Assembly: GCA_015680685.1 (NCBI GenBank)
Contig: MNCI01023604.1
Span: 105,611-169,610 of the forward strand
Direction: 5' to 3'
From: Gnetum montanum
Taxonomy: Eukaryota > Streptophyta > Gnetopsida > Gnetales > Gnetaceae
DNA: 64,000 nucleotides
Shown in pieces: positions 54,100-64,000 of the stretch (position 1 is the first letter of the stretch; every line of letters begins with the position of its first letter). Position numbers and translations under genes: made by a program. Below the pieces are notes generated by a model, which saw only the letters and a program-made list of their open reading frames with translations, did not search any database and was not told the origin of the DNA.

Positions 54100-55371
54100 A
54101 AATAAAGTTTTAAAGAACATCTTCGTTTCTTGTGATCTTAATCATGAGACCAAAGGAAGCGTTGGTAGTCCCAAATGGTCACCAATAATTCTTTTTGATG
54201 CTAGAAGAAGGGCTTGAAAAAAAAATTAGCTATTATTTTGTGTTAATGACCAAACAAATTAGTATTTTAAAATATTTTGAAAGTCCTATAGAATTTTTTG
54301 ATTATAAGACTAATTATTTATTAGAAGAAGAATAGAAAAAGGTTTTTATGTTTGGGATAACTAGTGGAGTAAAAACTAGAAGGATAAGAAGTTCACCTCT
54401 TGTGTCTAGTTTTTTAGTCTATAGGAGAAGGTTAAAGAAAAATAAGAGTTCATCTACTAAAAGAAATCCTAATAGAATGGAAAATCCACAACTAATGAAT
54501 CCTTGGCAAGAGTTAGACCATTAGGGTTTTAAAAATACAGTGATATTCCTAAGGAAATTTATAAACATTTGCCTAAATCTTTTATTCCTAGAAAAGCTTA
54601 CATGGTTGAAGAGTACATTCACCTATTTGAGTTAGCTTTAGCTCATACAAATATTCAAAACCAAGATTAAGCTTGTAGGCCATTTGTAGCAAATTTAAAG
54701 GACATGGCACAAATTTGGTATTCAAACTTGCCAAGCAATAGTATCACTAGTTGGGATGATGTGAAAAGCCTTTTCTTGGACCAATTTTGCAATCAATTAG
54801 ATCAACAACAATTGTACTATGAGCTAATAAATGCTAAGAAAGAAGTTAAAGAGTTAATTAGAGATTTCAACAAATTTGTGGGCTCTTTCAAGGATAGTAT
54901 AGACCATTAGATGAAATGCTTAAAGACACTTATCTTAAGGCTATGAATACAAATATTTTAATCTAGTTAAGGAAAACTCCAAACTTGCTAATACTAAATG
55001 ACTGATTTAGTGAAGCTATATAGTTAGAAGAGTAGTTGAACTTAAACAATAAAGAAATTATTACAACTCATAAAATAGAAGGGAAAATTATGATTCTTGC
55101 AGAAGATTTTGCCCAACTTAAAGCATTACTAGGAACATTTCATATTAAGACAGAGCAAGAGTTAGAAAGTAGAGGATCTAGAAATGGTCAATTAATAAGA
55201 GACTTATGCAGCAAAGTAGTGAAACTAGAAAAATCTTTGGCAAAAGTTAAAATAGAGGAAAAGGAAAATAAAAAACATAAGCATCAAGATACTAAGTTAG
55301 TAGACGATAAGGATGAAAATGATGTTTCTATTTTCAACTTCATTGATATCCAATCTAATAATGACCTATGA
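54100..55371 (+). pseudogene. Ty3/gypsy gag (copy 2 of the plus-strand lineage)
   Basis: Capsid protein. The plus strand reads YKHLPKSFIPRKAYMVEEYI and HLFELALAHTNIQNQD, then the core AQIWYSNLPSNSITSWDDVK, SLFLDQFCNQLDQQQLYYEL and a KELIRDFNKFVGSFKDSI helix, the usual WYxxLPxxSIxSW...F gag pattern. After stops, the 111-codon frame 55036-55371 is a Lys/Glu-rich coiled-coil-like tail (LEKSLAKVKIEEKENKKHKH). It ends near the hairpin at 55445 where minus-strand gag of another family begins. No protease or RT follows. Confidence 0.78.
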
Positions 55372-55444
55372 TGAAGGTATTCTACTTGCTACTCATCAAT
55401 GATCATACCTCTTACGAGGTTCCTTAGATAGCTGCTTATGTTGT

Positions 55445-55503
55445 ATACGGTTGTCTTTAAGAAACTATTCTAAAAGCTTTGAGAGCTTCATAGACAACCG
55501 TAT
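55445..55503. repeat. 12-bp perfect inverted repeat at a junction
   Basis: ATACGGTTGTCT (55445-55456) and AGACAACCGTAT (55492-55503), 35-nt loop. It sits exactly where plus-strand gag (ending 55371) gives way to minus-strand gag (starting about 55480), so it may mark the rearrangement or be a tiny TIR element. Confidence 0.9.
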
Positions 55504-57290
55504 GTACATAGATCTATCCTTCCATCCAAATTTTGGTCTTGGTTGATTTGGTACATAAGAAGTGGATGGTTGTGATGAGTCAGAAGATGTGTTGTGAGGT
55601 AGTGATCCCAACCTCTCTCTCTCTTTTTTGTCTCTTTTGCCATTGAAGCCATAGTTTTATGCTCTTGCTTGATTTTACTACTATCCCTTCTTGCATGTTG
55701 ATTTTTATAGGCCACATAGGTTAGATCATTGCTTACCTCAACTACCTTCTTGACATTCTTAGTTTGCAAGAAGGCTTGGCTTAGTGACCAGGGCTCTAGG
55801 TAGTAAAGGTTTAATTTGATAAAATTATTTAATACTCCCTTGTAGATGACCAAGAGCTAGGTTTCACTAATAGGCTCGGGAATCTCATTGATTATTAAGT
55901 TCTACCTTTGAATGAACCTTTTGATTGTTTTAAGTGGCCCTTGATTTACCTTCATTAGTTGATCTAGGATGATATCCAACTTCAATTTGTATTTGAATTA
56001 GTTGACAAATTGGTTTATTAGGTCCTTAAGGAAAGAGGTAGAACCTCTAAGAAAGGTTTGATAGCAATCTAGATCCTTAACTTTAAGGGAGATAGGAAAA
56101 ATACATAGTATCATATGAGACCAAGCTTGCAAAAAGAGGCAGCCAGATCAAAATGTAACCAAGTATGAATTGGGATCTCCTTTATCATTGTATTTGGTGA
56201 AGTTTGGTATAGGCATATACATAGGTAAGCTCATTTGGGACACAATAAGGCTTATAGGATCGCCATGGTAAAAGTCTAAAACCTTAACCACTTGAGTTGT
56301 ACTAGCCTTGAGTTTTTGCAGCTCTTCGATAAGGTCTTGAATCATTTGAAAGGATTGATCCATGCCTTGGGGTATCCCCATGGGTTGTGGTCTTTTTCTT
56401 GATGGTTGAGGATGAAGTTATGAAGCTTGAGGTTATACAAATGATGTTGGCATAGAAGGAAGAGGTCATGTGACCACCATGGTAGGTGGGTTAAACAAGG
56501 AGAAAAAGGTCTAAGTTGGGACTTGTGATATGAAGGAAGAAAAATGTGTTTATGACCCTTGGGTTATTTGGGATACCATTGTAGTACCCACTATTATGAA
56601 GAAGGAATGAATGATGGTGATAACCATCGATGATGGCTAAGTCGACCATGGTTGTGTGGCAAACAACATGTACGAGAAAATGGATGTGGTTTGGGGCATC
56701 AATTGCACCTTAATGAACAAATAGAATAGGGGTTGGCCCAAACATGGTACGATAAATAGGTGAAGAAGGTTGACAGACTTGCCCCATGGAAGAGGTAGGA
56801 GAGACCAATGTAAGCATAGTGGCTTGAGAAGCTGATTGTTGGAATAGGCTTCCTATGAAGTTGTCTAGTTTAGGCTCTACCTTGAACTCATCATGCTCTT
56901 CATGCTAGCCCTCAAATCTTAACATCCCATCTTGCTCATCCATATTGATTAGATAAGAGAAAATGCATGAATGGGTGTAACACAATGGTATCTTATCATA
57001 TGAGAAAAGAATGTATTTCTTTCCATTATAGTGAATAAATTTATATTCATGTTTGGGCTTCACATTTGGTTGTGGGATGAGTAGACCTACCAAGATCATG
57101 CCACAAATGAAATTATAATAATTTTCATGAATGTTTGCAAAATCTAGGCTCTACCCTCTCAACCTAAGTGATTATCTACATTTAGCCACAGAAGGATCTT
57201 TAAGATCATAGACATTCAAAGTATCTTGGTTAGATGTCATATCAATTAGGTTGAGGGGCAAGATGATGGATTGGATGAATGACATGTTTG
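55480..57290 (-). pseudogene. Ty3/gypsy gag, second copy of the 22-kb family
   Basis: The minus strand reads NVYDLKDPSVAKCR, then FANIHENYYNFICGMILVGL (equivalent to SAINEDHYNFICAKI at 49230), a Pro/Ser/Thr-rich linker (56860-56400), MGIPQGMDQSFQMIQDLIEE with VVKVLDFYHGDPISLIVSQM and FTKYNDKGDPNSYL (equivalent to 48347-48084), and a late-capsid stretch ALVTKPSLLANQEC (55800-55700). It is truncated at 55480 by the junction, so no nucleocapsid or pol. Multiple stops. Confidence 0.75.
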
Positions 57291-58084
57291 ATGGTTTTAA
57301 AATGATTTAGTAAGTTTTAAAATTAATATTTTAAATCAAAATTTGAGCAAGTGGAATTTTTCAAGATGCAAAAGGGATTATAACTAGAAAAGTAGTTGAA
57401 ATTGATGTTGTAGGTACAATGTAAGTTATAATGAAAATGATGTGATAGTATTTGAGGTAGGTAACATCAACTACATTGGCTTTCCCAATAGTGTTTATGC
57501 TAGAGGGTGTGCAGTAGAGCACTCTATTATCTAGCCAACTATGATGCGCTAGGTGGTGGAAAATGGATTTTGACTTTGGAAATCTAGGCTAGGAATTTCT
57601 CCACTTGAAGAAAGTATATTTCTTTTAAGAGATTAAATATTAAAATTTTGACTTTTCCAAGGACTACACAAGAGTCCTTGTAGTGTCTACATTGGCTCTA
57701 TTACAAAACTTTCATAGCAAGTATATTTCAATTTTTGTAAGGATCTATGCTAGCTTTCAAGATATCCTGAACATAGGATTTGGTGGGTAAAAACTCATGT
57801 TTCAAGTGTTTACAATACTAGACTTAGAAAGTCTAGAAATAGTAATGAAACTGATGTAAAAAACCCAACTCATCCATAACAATTACACTAGTTGTTGGTT
57901 GTGGAGGACTGGAGACCAACGATAATTTTTTATGTTAAACATTTGTAGGTTTTCTAGTACAAAATGTAAAAGGCTTGGTATTTGGAAATAGGTTAGAAAG
58001 TTTTTTAGAAAATGTTTTTGAAAAAGATTTTGAAAATTTTTTTGGACTGAGAATTTGGATGGAGGCCCTCATTCTAGCACTAGA
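57291..58084 (-). other. 5' leader of the second copy
   Basis: Non-coding DNA between LTR and gag, equivalent to 49403-50381 but without an evident duplication. Confidence 0.45.
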
Positions 58085-59397
58085 AACTATATCACCAAGA
58101 AAATTTGGTCACTGGAAGAATCAAGAATCCATGTGTAGAACAACTTAACCTTGGATCACAAGGGCCTTTGAAAAAAAAGATCCAAGGTACCCTGGATGAT
58201 CTGGTTGATCATCTAGGGAGTTGAAAAATATAAGCAGAAATAAAAATGGGAACAAAATTGTAGATTCAAACAAAAATAAACATAGAAATTAAACTTGAAA
58301 TAAATATGCACTATGAACTAGAGAACTTTATTAAAATAGCAAAACTGCTCAAATTTTAGAGTTCAAAAAAGTACAGATTGTGTGCTTAAATGCACAAGAA
58401 GCTTGTTTAGATAGAGCTTGAAGCTTGTTATAGATGGTAGGTTGTGTTTGGAAGTTAAACTTGATAATCCAAGTACTTCCCAACCCCAATCATTAAGAGC
58501 TTCTTACTGGTTTCTGGTCAAATATACAACTATGGTTACAAGTAGTGTTCCACTTTTGATGTAATTGTATTATGTTGGAAGTCTCTGGTGTCCAACATAG
58601 ATACCAACTTTCTCTCAAAAGTGCTCAAAAGACTATGAGTTTCAAAAATGTTCATTTTAGATTGTTCAAAAAGCCTAACCTTAATAATGTGTTTATGTTT
58701 AGCTTTTATAGGCTTTAGGTTGCTAATTTTGGACTTCAAATCTCTACCATGACTGCTGACAAATTGATGTTGATTGCAGGTGTAGCATGTTGTTATCCCA
58801 GTGTAGTTAACCATTTATTGCAAGTTTCGATACACCAAAGTCATCAAAAGCCCTCTACATACTAAAAATAATAACCAAGTTTTGTGACTATACTAGCTTC
58901 ACCTTAACTACATTGGTCTTGGAGAGGTATGCTTGCATTGTTGGAATTTGTTGGGAAATGTAGTGACTATGCTAGCCATTGTTTGAGAAAATGAAAAATC
59001 CAACAACTTCACCATTGGATGTATGTAGCTACATTGGGTTTTGTGGTAACTATGCTGGGTTTTGCTGGAAAAATGAAAATCCAACACCATCTATGATGGG
59101 GGTAGGTGGTTCTAGCGTAGTTAAGGCTATACCCCCACAAAAACCCATAAAAATGCCAAATTTGGCAATTCCCAAGGCATTTTCGGCCTTTCCTAGCCCA
59201 AATATAGACACGAGGTGATGTTTTCCACTTGGGAAATGAGGAAGTAGCATTTATGAGGCCTTTTTTAGCCCTAAAAAGTTAAAGTATGCAAGATTTTATT
59301 TCATGGACTACAAATCCTATGTTTACAATAAGATCTTGCCTCAAGTTGGGTGGTAAAGGTTAGAAGTTACAACATGTATTTGCTTGGTGGTGTTTCA
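58085..59397 (-). repeat. 5' LTR of the second copy of the 22-kb family
   Basis: Minus strand starts TGAAACACCACC at 59397. TATA box TATAAAAGC at 58703-58710 (minus) in the same context, and AATAAAG near 58335. Words shared with 50382-52026: CCAAATATAGACACGAGGTGATG (partly), AGTTTACAATAAGATCTTGCC-like end, GGTACCCTGG...GATCATCTAGG. The right flank is CACAT; the left boundary is approximate. Confidence 0.75.
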
Positions 59398-59399
59398 CA

Positions 59400-60091
59400 C
59401 ATCAAGCTCGAAAGGCAACAAAGAAGAAAAAAGAAAAAGAAAAAAAAAAGGAAAAAGTGTAACTCAAATTACAATTCCTTGTACTTTGAAGCATAGTACA
59501 AACAAACAATCAAATGATGTAACAAATTAATTATACACATATAATATCATAGAATAGATAATGATAGCTTTGATGTTGAAAATACTTGCAAAATTCCAAA
59601 GAATTGGAAGTCTTCTTATAGCATTGGAGTTTCCAAGAACACCTTAGAATTTATGAAACATACACCCAATGCCTAGTATAGATGTCTCCTTGAAAGTTGG
59701 GATGCCTACCTGAGTTTAGCCTTAATTCTAGAGTGATGTCTCCTTAAAGAATGGGACATCTATTTTGAGACATCTTCTTTAAAATAGAGATGTCTCCTAA
59801 AAATAGTAGATGTCTTCTTCAACTTTTGGTTCCTTAAATTCTAAGGCTTTCTTCCATTAGTTTGCCTTCTACTCAGATCCTAAAGCTTCTTTATTTAGAT
59901 TGTATTCTTTTTTTCTTTTATACTTGTCCATGTTCTCATCTTGCCTATGTAGTCTCCATTTTAATACTTTGTTGTAGATTTCATTTCCTTGAGTTTCATT
60001 TATGGCTTGCAAGATTAATGCAAATACAAACATCCTATGTTCTTTAGTCTTCTTAAGGTTTTGACATATCAGAAGATTAGTAATCTTCCCC
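59400..60091 (-). repeat. 3' LTR-like copy
   Basis: Contains GATGTCTCC, GGGACATC, GAGACATC and GAGATGTCTCC words at 59679-59812 and the TATA-like CTATAAGAAGAC on the minus strand at about 59608-59619. The minus-strand start is near TACTAATC at 60091. Confidence 0.6.
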
Positions 60092-60389
60092 TTTTTGGTG
60101 ATGTCCAGAACTTAAGAAAAAGGATGAGTAATTATGCAATGATAATAATTGATAAAAATACTTTAAGACATAAATTCCAATGGCAACCAAAGTGATCATT
60201 GGGATAGGACTCTATAGTTCAATTCACAAAGATGAAAAAGGTTTCCAAGATACTATATACTATCCAAGAAAAAAATGACATTTCCTCATAATATTATAAT
60301 GAAAATATATAAGTAGGAGTCCACATGAGAAATTCTCCCCCTTTTTAACATTAGCAAAAAGGAGGGATCACAAAATCCTAACCGTTGAT

Positions 60390-62006
60390 CTTAGTTGCAT
60401 CATCTAAATCTACATCAAAAGAAATCATAGCACGAGAAGGTTTATATGTCTCCTCATCATCATCATCACAGTTGGTGCTAGATCTAGAGACATTCTACTC
60501 ACAATCATCATTTGAAATAGGTAGTTGTACTAGAGCTCTCCATGGATGAAGCTTTACTTGAAAGTGAGATGAAGCTGGTGGATCTTGTTGGGATGAAGCC
60601 TACTGAGAGAAAGAGGAAGCATCCTTCATCTGATAGGTGATGGGATCGATAGGTCTTCATTGATAGGTACTCCCAAAGATGCTCTTCATAGCCTACTACT
60701 AAAATTTCATTAGAGCATTATCTGAATGGTGGGAACTAGGTCTATCCTACATAAGATTAGGAAGCTTCCCTAAGACATGTGTTGGTGGTGCATTACTCAT
60801 CTGAATCTAAGGCATTGCCTAAATCATATGTCTAGGAAGGCCCAGTTGTTTCTAAATGTCTAGGTTGGGTAGGATGATCCTTCCCACTATTTTAAATGGA
60901 AGAAGTGGTGATCTTCTAAAACTACTATCCATTAGGAGGAAGAGGTATGTCAACAATGTTCATTATTTACAAAGGTAAGAGAGATTCCTACCAATCATTC
61001 CCATGGTATGAGTAAATGGCTAAAGCAACTTCTTAAGTGAAGATCGCACCTGATTGCTAGCTGATTTATGCCTTCTCAATTAAGGAGAGGCCTAAGATGT
61101 TGATGAAGATTTCTTCTTTTGGGACTTTGAAGACTTGGTGCTAGTTTTTTCTTCCTTAACATGGATGGAGCTCCTCTTCTTTACATACTCACTAAGGATC
61201 CTCTTGCCTTTAAGCAAAGGTATGTCAATAATGGGCACATCCCTCTGTCAAATCAACAAGATGATGAGATAAGGGTGCCAAAGGCTTCTCTCCTTGGTGA
61301 AAAAATCCAACATGTCATGGCAAAGAGTATGACCCATGTTCAGTGATTATCTTGTAAGAAGGTAGTACAAAACAAATGATTAGGTAGGAAATAGATAATT
61401 ATAGCTTCTCCATTTTACAATGATGTTATACAAATAAATGAGTGATAGGATGGAAGCACCAGTGATCATTTGAATTCTATAAATCCTTCCACTATGAAGA
61501 GAGACTAACTTCACAAACAATGCATCACAAAATTCATCTTGAAAAATTGGAATTACACCATTCATAAAAATATCACTCATGGAATTAATGGAAACTCTAA
61601 ACATATGAACATTAGAAATGCCATGTAATACATTTATGACTTGAGGAGACACTTCAATTAGTAGACCCCCAACAATAGTAGTGAAAGCCCTAACAAATGC
61701 ATTTTTTATAATAATGTTATAGTAGAATCATTTGATAAGAATTTTGGGCACATAAAAATTCATAGATATGAAGGCATATCAATTCAATACTTGGAAGAAA
61801 CTCATTAATTCCTTTTGTCTATGTTGAGAAAAATATTGAGATTGCTTAGAAATGATGGAAATGGTTTAAGGTACCTTAAACAAGTGTTGGGTGCTCACTG
61901 ATCTAAATTAAGGATTCTAGGTATTTGTAGTGCTAGTAGAAGCTTCTTTTGTCTTGTTAGTCCTCTTAGGTGATGCTCTTGATGTTGGTACCTTCTTATG
62001 GGCCAT
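60390..62006 (-). pseudogene. ORF of the non-autonomous element (plant transposon/gag-like protein)
   Basis: Start ATG at 62006 (minus) follows a plausible leader: MAHKKVPTSRASPKRTNKTK, a basic N-terminus. After stops it reads FYVPKILIK, then SPQVINVLHGISNVHMFRVS in an open frame of 90 codons (61652-61380) with DIFMNGVIPIFQDEF and IIVKWRSYNYLF, then NMGHTLCHDMLDFF, and ends with SFDVDLDDATKINGQDFVIP near 60390. The pattern of an N-terminal basic tail and a conserved V-S-P-x-x-I-N-x-L...G block recalls the plant putative transposon/gag-like proteins of large elements, a weak match. No catalytic motif seen. Confidence 0.42.
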
Positions 62007-62199
62007 GGTTGTTGAAGAATTCACACATATCATAGTTGCTGGTAAAACCTTGGTCATCTTTCCTTGGATGTTTATGTGTGAATGATTGAAAAAAAATGAG
62101 GGATTTGATTTTTATAATAGTTCTAAATGAGAGTTTTAAATGAAAAGATAGATGTTTACTTTGAAAGAAAGATGTTTATGTCATGCTTTGAAAACCCAA

Positions 62200-63002
62200 A
62201 TGGACGTCTCCTTTGAGGAGTAGACATCTCCTTGATTTTGGGGCACAATACAATAGCACTAAATACAACAACACAAATGATATGAAAATGAAGTATAATA
62301 CATAAGAAAATGATATGATAAATTTGATACAAAAGTACAATGTGCAATGATTACTTTTATAGTGACTATTCATGCATTATTCTTGCACAACACCTAAGAA
62401 AATGAAGTCTTCTTATAGCCTTGAAGTTTCCAAAATCACTTTGGAATTCATGTATCTAATGGCTAGGGGAGACATCATTTTGTGATTGTGATGTCTCTCT
62501 ACACCAGATTTCCATTCAGGAAAGACGTCTCTCAGGAGATGTATTCTCCTATAAGGAGACATCTCCTATTTATGGGAGACATCTTCTTTTTGTCATCCTT
62601 CATTTTAGCTAAGACATCTTTTTCATTAGGGAGATGTATTCTCTTGATAGGAAACATTTATTATTTCTAGGAGATGTCTTCGTTGCATTTGAACTCTTGA
62701 TTCCAAGGCTTCCTCTTGATCACTGAAGCATCTTGTTTTGACTTGAAGTCTTCATTACTTATCCATGCTCCATTGACTCCTTGTAGTCTTTACCTAGATA
62801 CTTGTGTACTCATCCATGCTTCCTTGAGTTGCTTCCTTGATTCCTTATTATCTACACATTAACATCTCTTTGTAGATTTCATCTCATCTCTTTGTAGATG
62901 TAATCTCTTAATCTCTTCTTCATGCCTTGCAAAGGCATCATACTCCAAAACATTCTATATTCTCCATTTTTCTTAAGGTTTTAATATCTCAAAAGGTTAA
63001 CA
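62200..63002 (-). repeat. 5' LTR-like copy with palindrome array
   Basis: Minus strand starts TGTTAACCTTTTGAG at 63002. The array of GGGAGACATC, AGGAGATG, AGGAGACATCTCCT and GACGTCTC words spans 62469-62680, followed (minus direction) by TATA-like CTATAAGAAGAC at about 62409-62420. Further palindromes lie at 62200-62235. Confidence 0.62.
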
Positions 63003-63329
63003 ACCACTACTATCATCTAAAATATTATAGAGCACCTTCTCTAAGAGGGGATTCTCCTTTTTCTTTCCATCCTCCATATCCCTTAACAGGTATTGCACCA
63101 TCCACGACCACACCCTTGGTAGTTGCTTCACCTATGTAGGGAAAAATCCATCACAACAATAGCAATTAAACATTGTGAGGGTAGGGAATTTATGGAAGGA
63201 TATTCATCCAAGTGGCTCTGAATGAAAGCCTCATAAGACATCATTCTTTAGAACAAATAGCCCCATGAAACCCTCATAGATACCTATGGATATTAACCCT
63301 ACCTATTCTAAATTTAAAAGTACCTTCAA
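63003..63329. other. unassigned DNA
   Basis: No gene or repeat recognised. Confidence 0.4.
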
Positions 63330-63912
63330 GCCACCTTCAAACCAATAGACCTCTCATATCCATTCTATCATGTTAACCCATGATTATTTACCTTTCCAAG
63401 AGATGAGTTGATCCTAGGAGTCCCCTCATTTATTTGCAAATTTCACGGAATGATCCATGCAAGGATCTATTGAATTTAGGTTCTAGGATGAAATTAATAT
63501 CCTAAGAAATGTATAAGATCTAGAACTTGTCTCCTCTCACAAAGAGCAATATCAAACTTGAGTTGGTAGATTAGTCCATCACTATTCCTTTAGACTAGAG
63601 GAGGACATTGTAACCACTATTTGTGGGTAGTCATATCCTATAGATTTCCTTGTTGTTCATGTGAATAATTGTAAAGGGGACTTTCCTATCATTATGGAAA
63701 AGTCATGGCTAAGTACTATAGATTCCAAAATGGAGATTCAAGACCTTTACTTGAAAATCATCAAGAAAAATGAATTTGGAAAAATAGAGAAGAAAAGTAT
63801 TCCATGCATCACATACAACAACATAGGATACCATTGCATGCAAAGAATATGGATGCTAAAGGATACATCAATCCAAGCATACAATCAATGTTCCAAAACA
63901 AAAATTATTTAG
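63330..63912 (+). pseudogene. Ty3/gypsy protease-region relic (plus strand)
   Basis: The plus strand reads, before a stop, IVTTICG and then SYPIDFLVVHVNNCKGDFPI and IMEKSWLSTIDSKMEIQDLY, the SYPVDFxVL...GGxPLILGRPWLAT stretch that ends gypsy proteases, with LGRPW changed to MEKSW. The 83-codon frame 63661-63912 covers it and a Lys-rich tail. No RT follows within the window. Confidence 0.55.
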
Positions 63913-64000
63913 TGCTTGTATTTAAGAATAATAGAACAAGAAGGTACCTACTAACTGATAATATATCAATAATCTAAATCCACTATATGCATGGAACCAT
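63913..64000. other. window end, nothing recognised
   Basis: AT-rich. Too short to assign. Confidence 0.4.

Larger units (their letters stand above)
59400..63002 (-). mobile_element. Non-autonomous LTR element with GAGATGTCTC palindromes
   Basis: Direct-repeat LTR-like segments 62200-63002 (5', minus) and 59400-60091 (3') share GAAGTCTTCTTATAGC, the palindrome-rich blocks and the CTTAAGGTTTT end. Just inside the 3' copy, minus-strand AAAAAGGGGAAGAT (60092-60105) is a good polypurine tract. The interior (60106-62200) holds one ORF relic and no RT or integrase. The outer ends and target duplication could not be fixed, and the 59400 end is approximate. Confidence 0.6.

Noticed and set aside
1-64000. 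Bacterial-type defence, phage or biosynthetic system
   Set aside because: Introns, TATA boxes, polyadenylation-type signals, plant gene relics and LTR retrotransposons show plant nuclear DNA. No operon-like gene cluster exists.

Overview
This is eukaryotic plant DNA from a very repeat-rich genome. It is AT-rich and intergenic in character. It has no bacterial-style operons, and almost everything recognisable is a decayed LTR retrotransposon or a plant-gene fragment broken by one. The size of the elements (one is 22 kb), the heavy TpG/CpA bias of the older copies and the lack of an intact host gene suggest a large genome, possibly a gymnosperm. I cannot name the species.

Layout. 1-173: U3 end of an LTR of a family whose LTRs begin TGATGA and end TCATCA. 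1550-2960: CpG-rich solo LTR with target duplication GTATT. 3661-4274: another LTR fragment. 4646-5931 (minus): pseudogene of a CCR4-type deadenylase. 6930-7580: minisatellites. 8695-9585: another TGATGA LTR. 10090-13619: an unusual unit with two TGATGA LTRs in inverted orientation around a truncated gag, flanked by the 5-bp repeat CAAAT. 13740-14900: Ty3/gypsy protease relic (minus). 15400-18290: a second gypsy lineage (LTR, gag with CCHC finger, protease, RT; plus). 18417-25092: a complete but dead gag-only LTR element (direct LTRs, target duplication TATCT, 647-bp gap inside) that split an older LTR. 25500-29590: poorly resolved relics and tandem duplications.

29593-52830 is the centrepiece. 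A 22.1-kb minus-strand Ty3/gypsy element (29931-52026, target duplication CTCAT) sits inside a coding segment of a gene copy resembling PAP14/ORG1, a plastid fibrillin-domain protein with a kinase-like domain. The host reading frame resumes exactly after the insertion. From its own 5' side the element reads LTR, duplicated leader, gag, protease, then about 10.8 kb of foreign material, then RT (YVDD retained), RNase H, integrase, polypurine tract and LTR. The foreign block holds a 3-kb degenerate tandem array and an unidentified plus-strand gene-like region with several GT...AG introns, itself hit by a solo LTR (41377-42905, target duplication CTAGC).

52840-55371: second copy of the plus-strand gypsy lineage. 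55480-59397 (minus): truncated second copy of the 22-kb family. 59400-63002 (minus): a third LTR family, non-autonomous, with GAGATGTCTC-type palindromes. 63330-63912: gypsy protease relic (plus).

No gene appears functional. The interest lies in the nesting history, the inverted-LTR unit, the intron-bearing passenger in the 22-kb element, and palindrome arrays near the TATA box in three unrelated LTR families.
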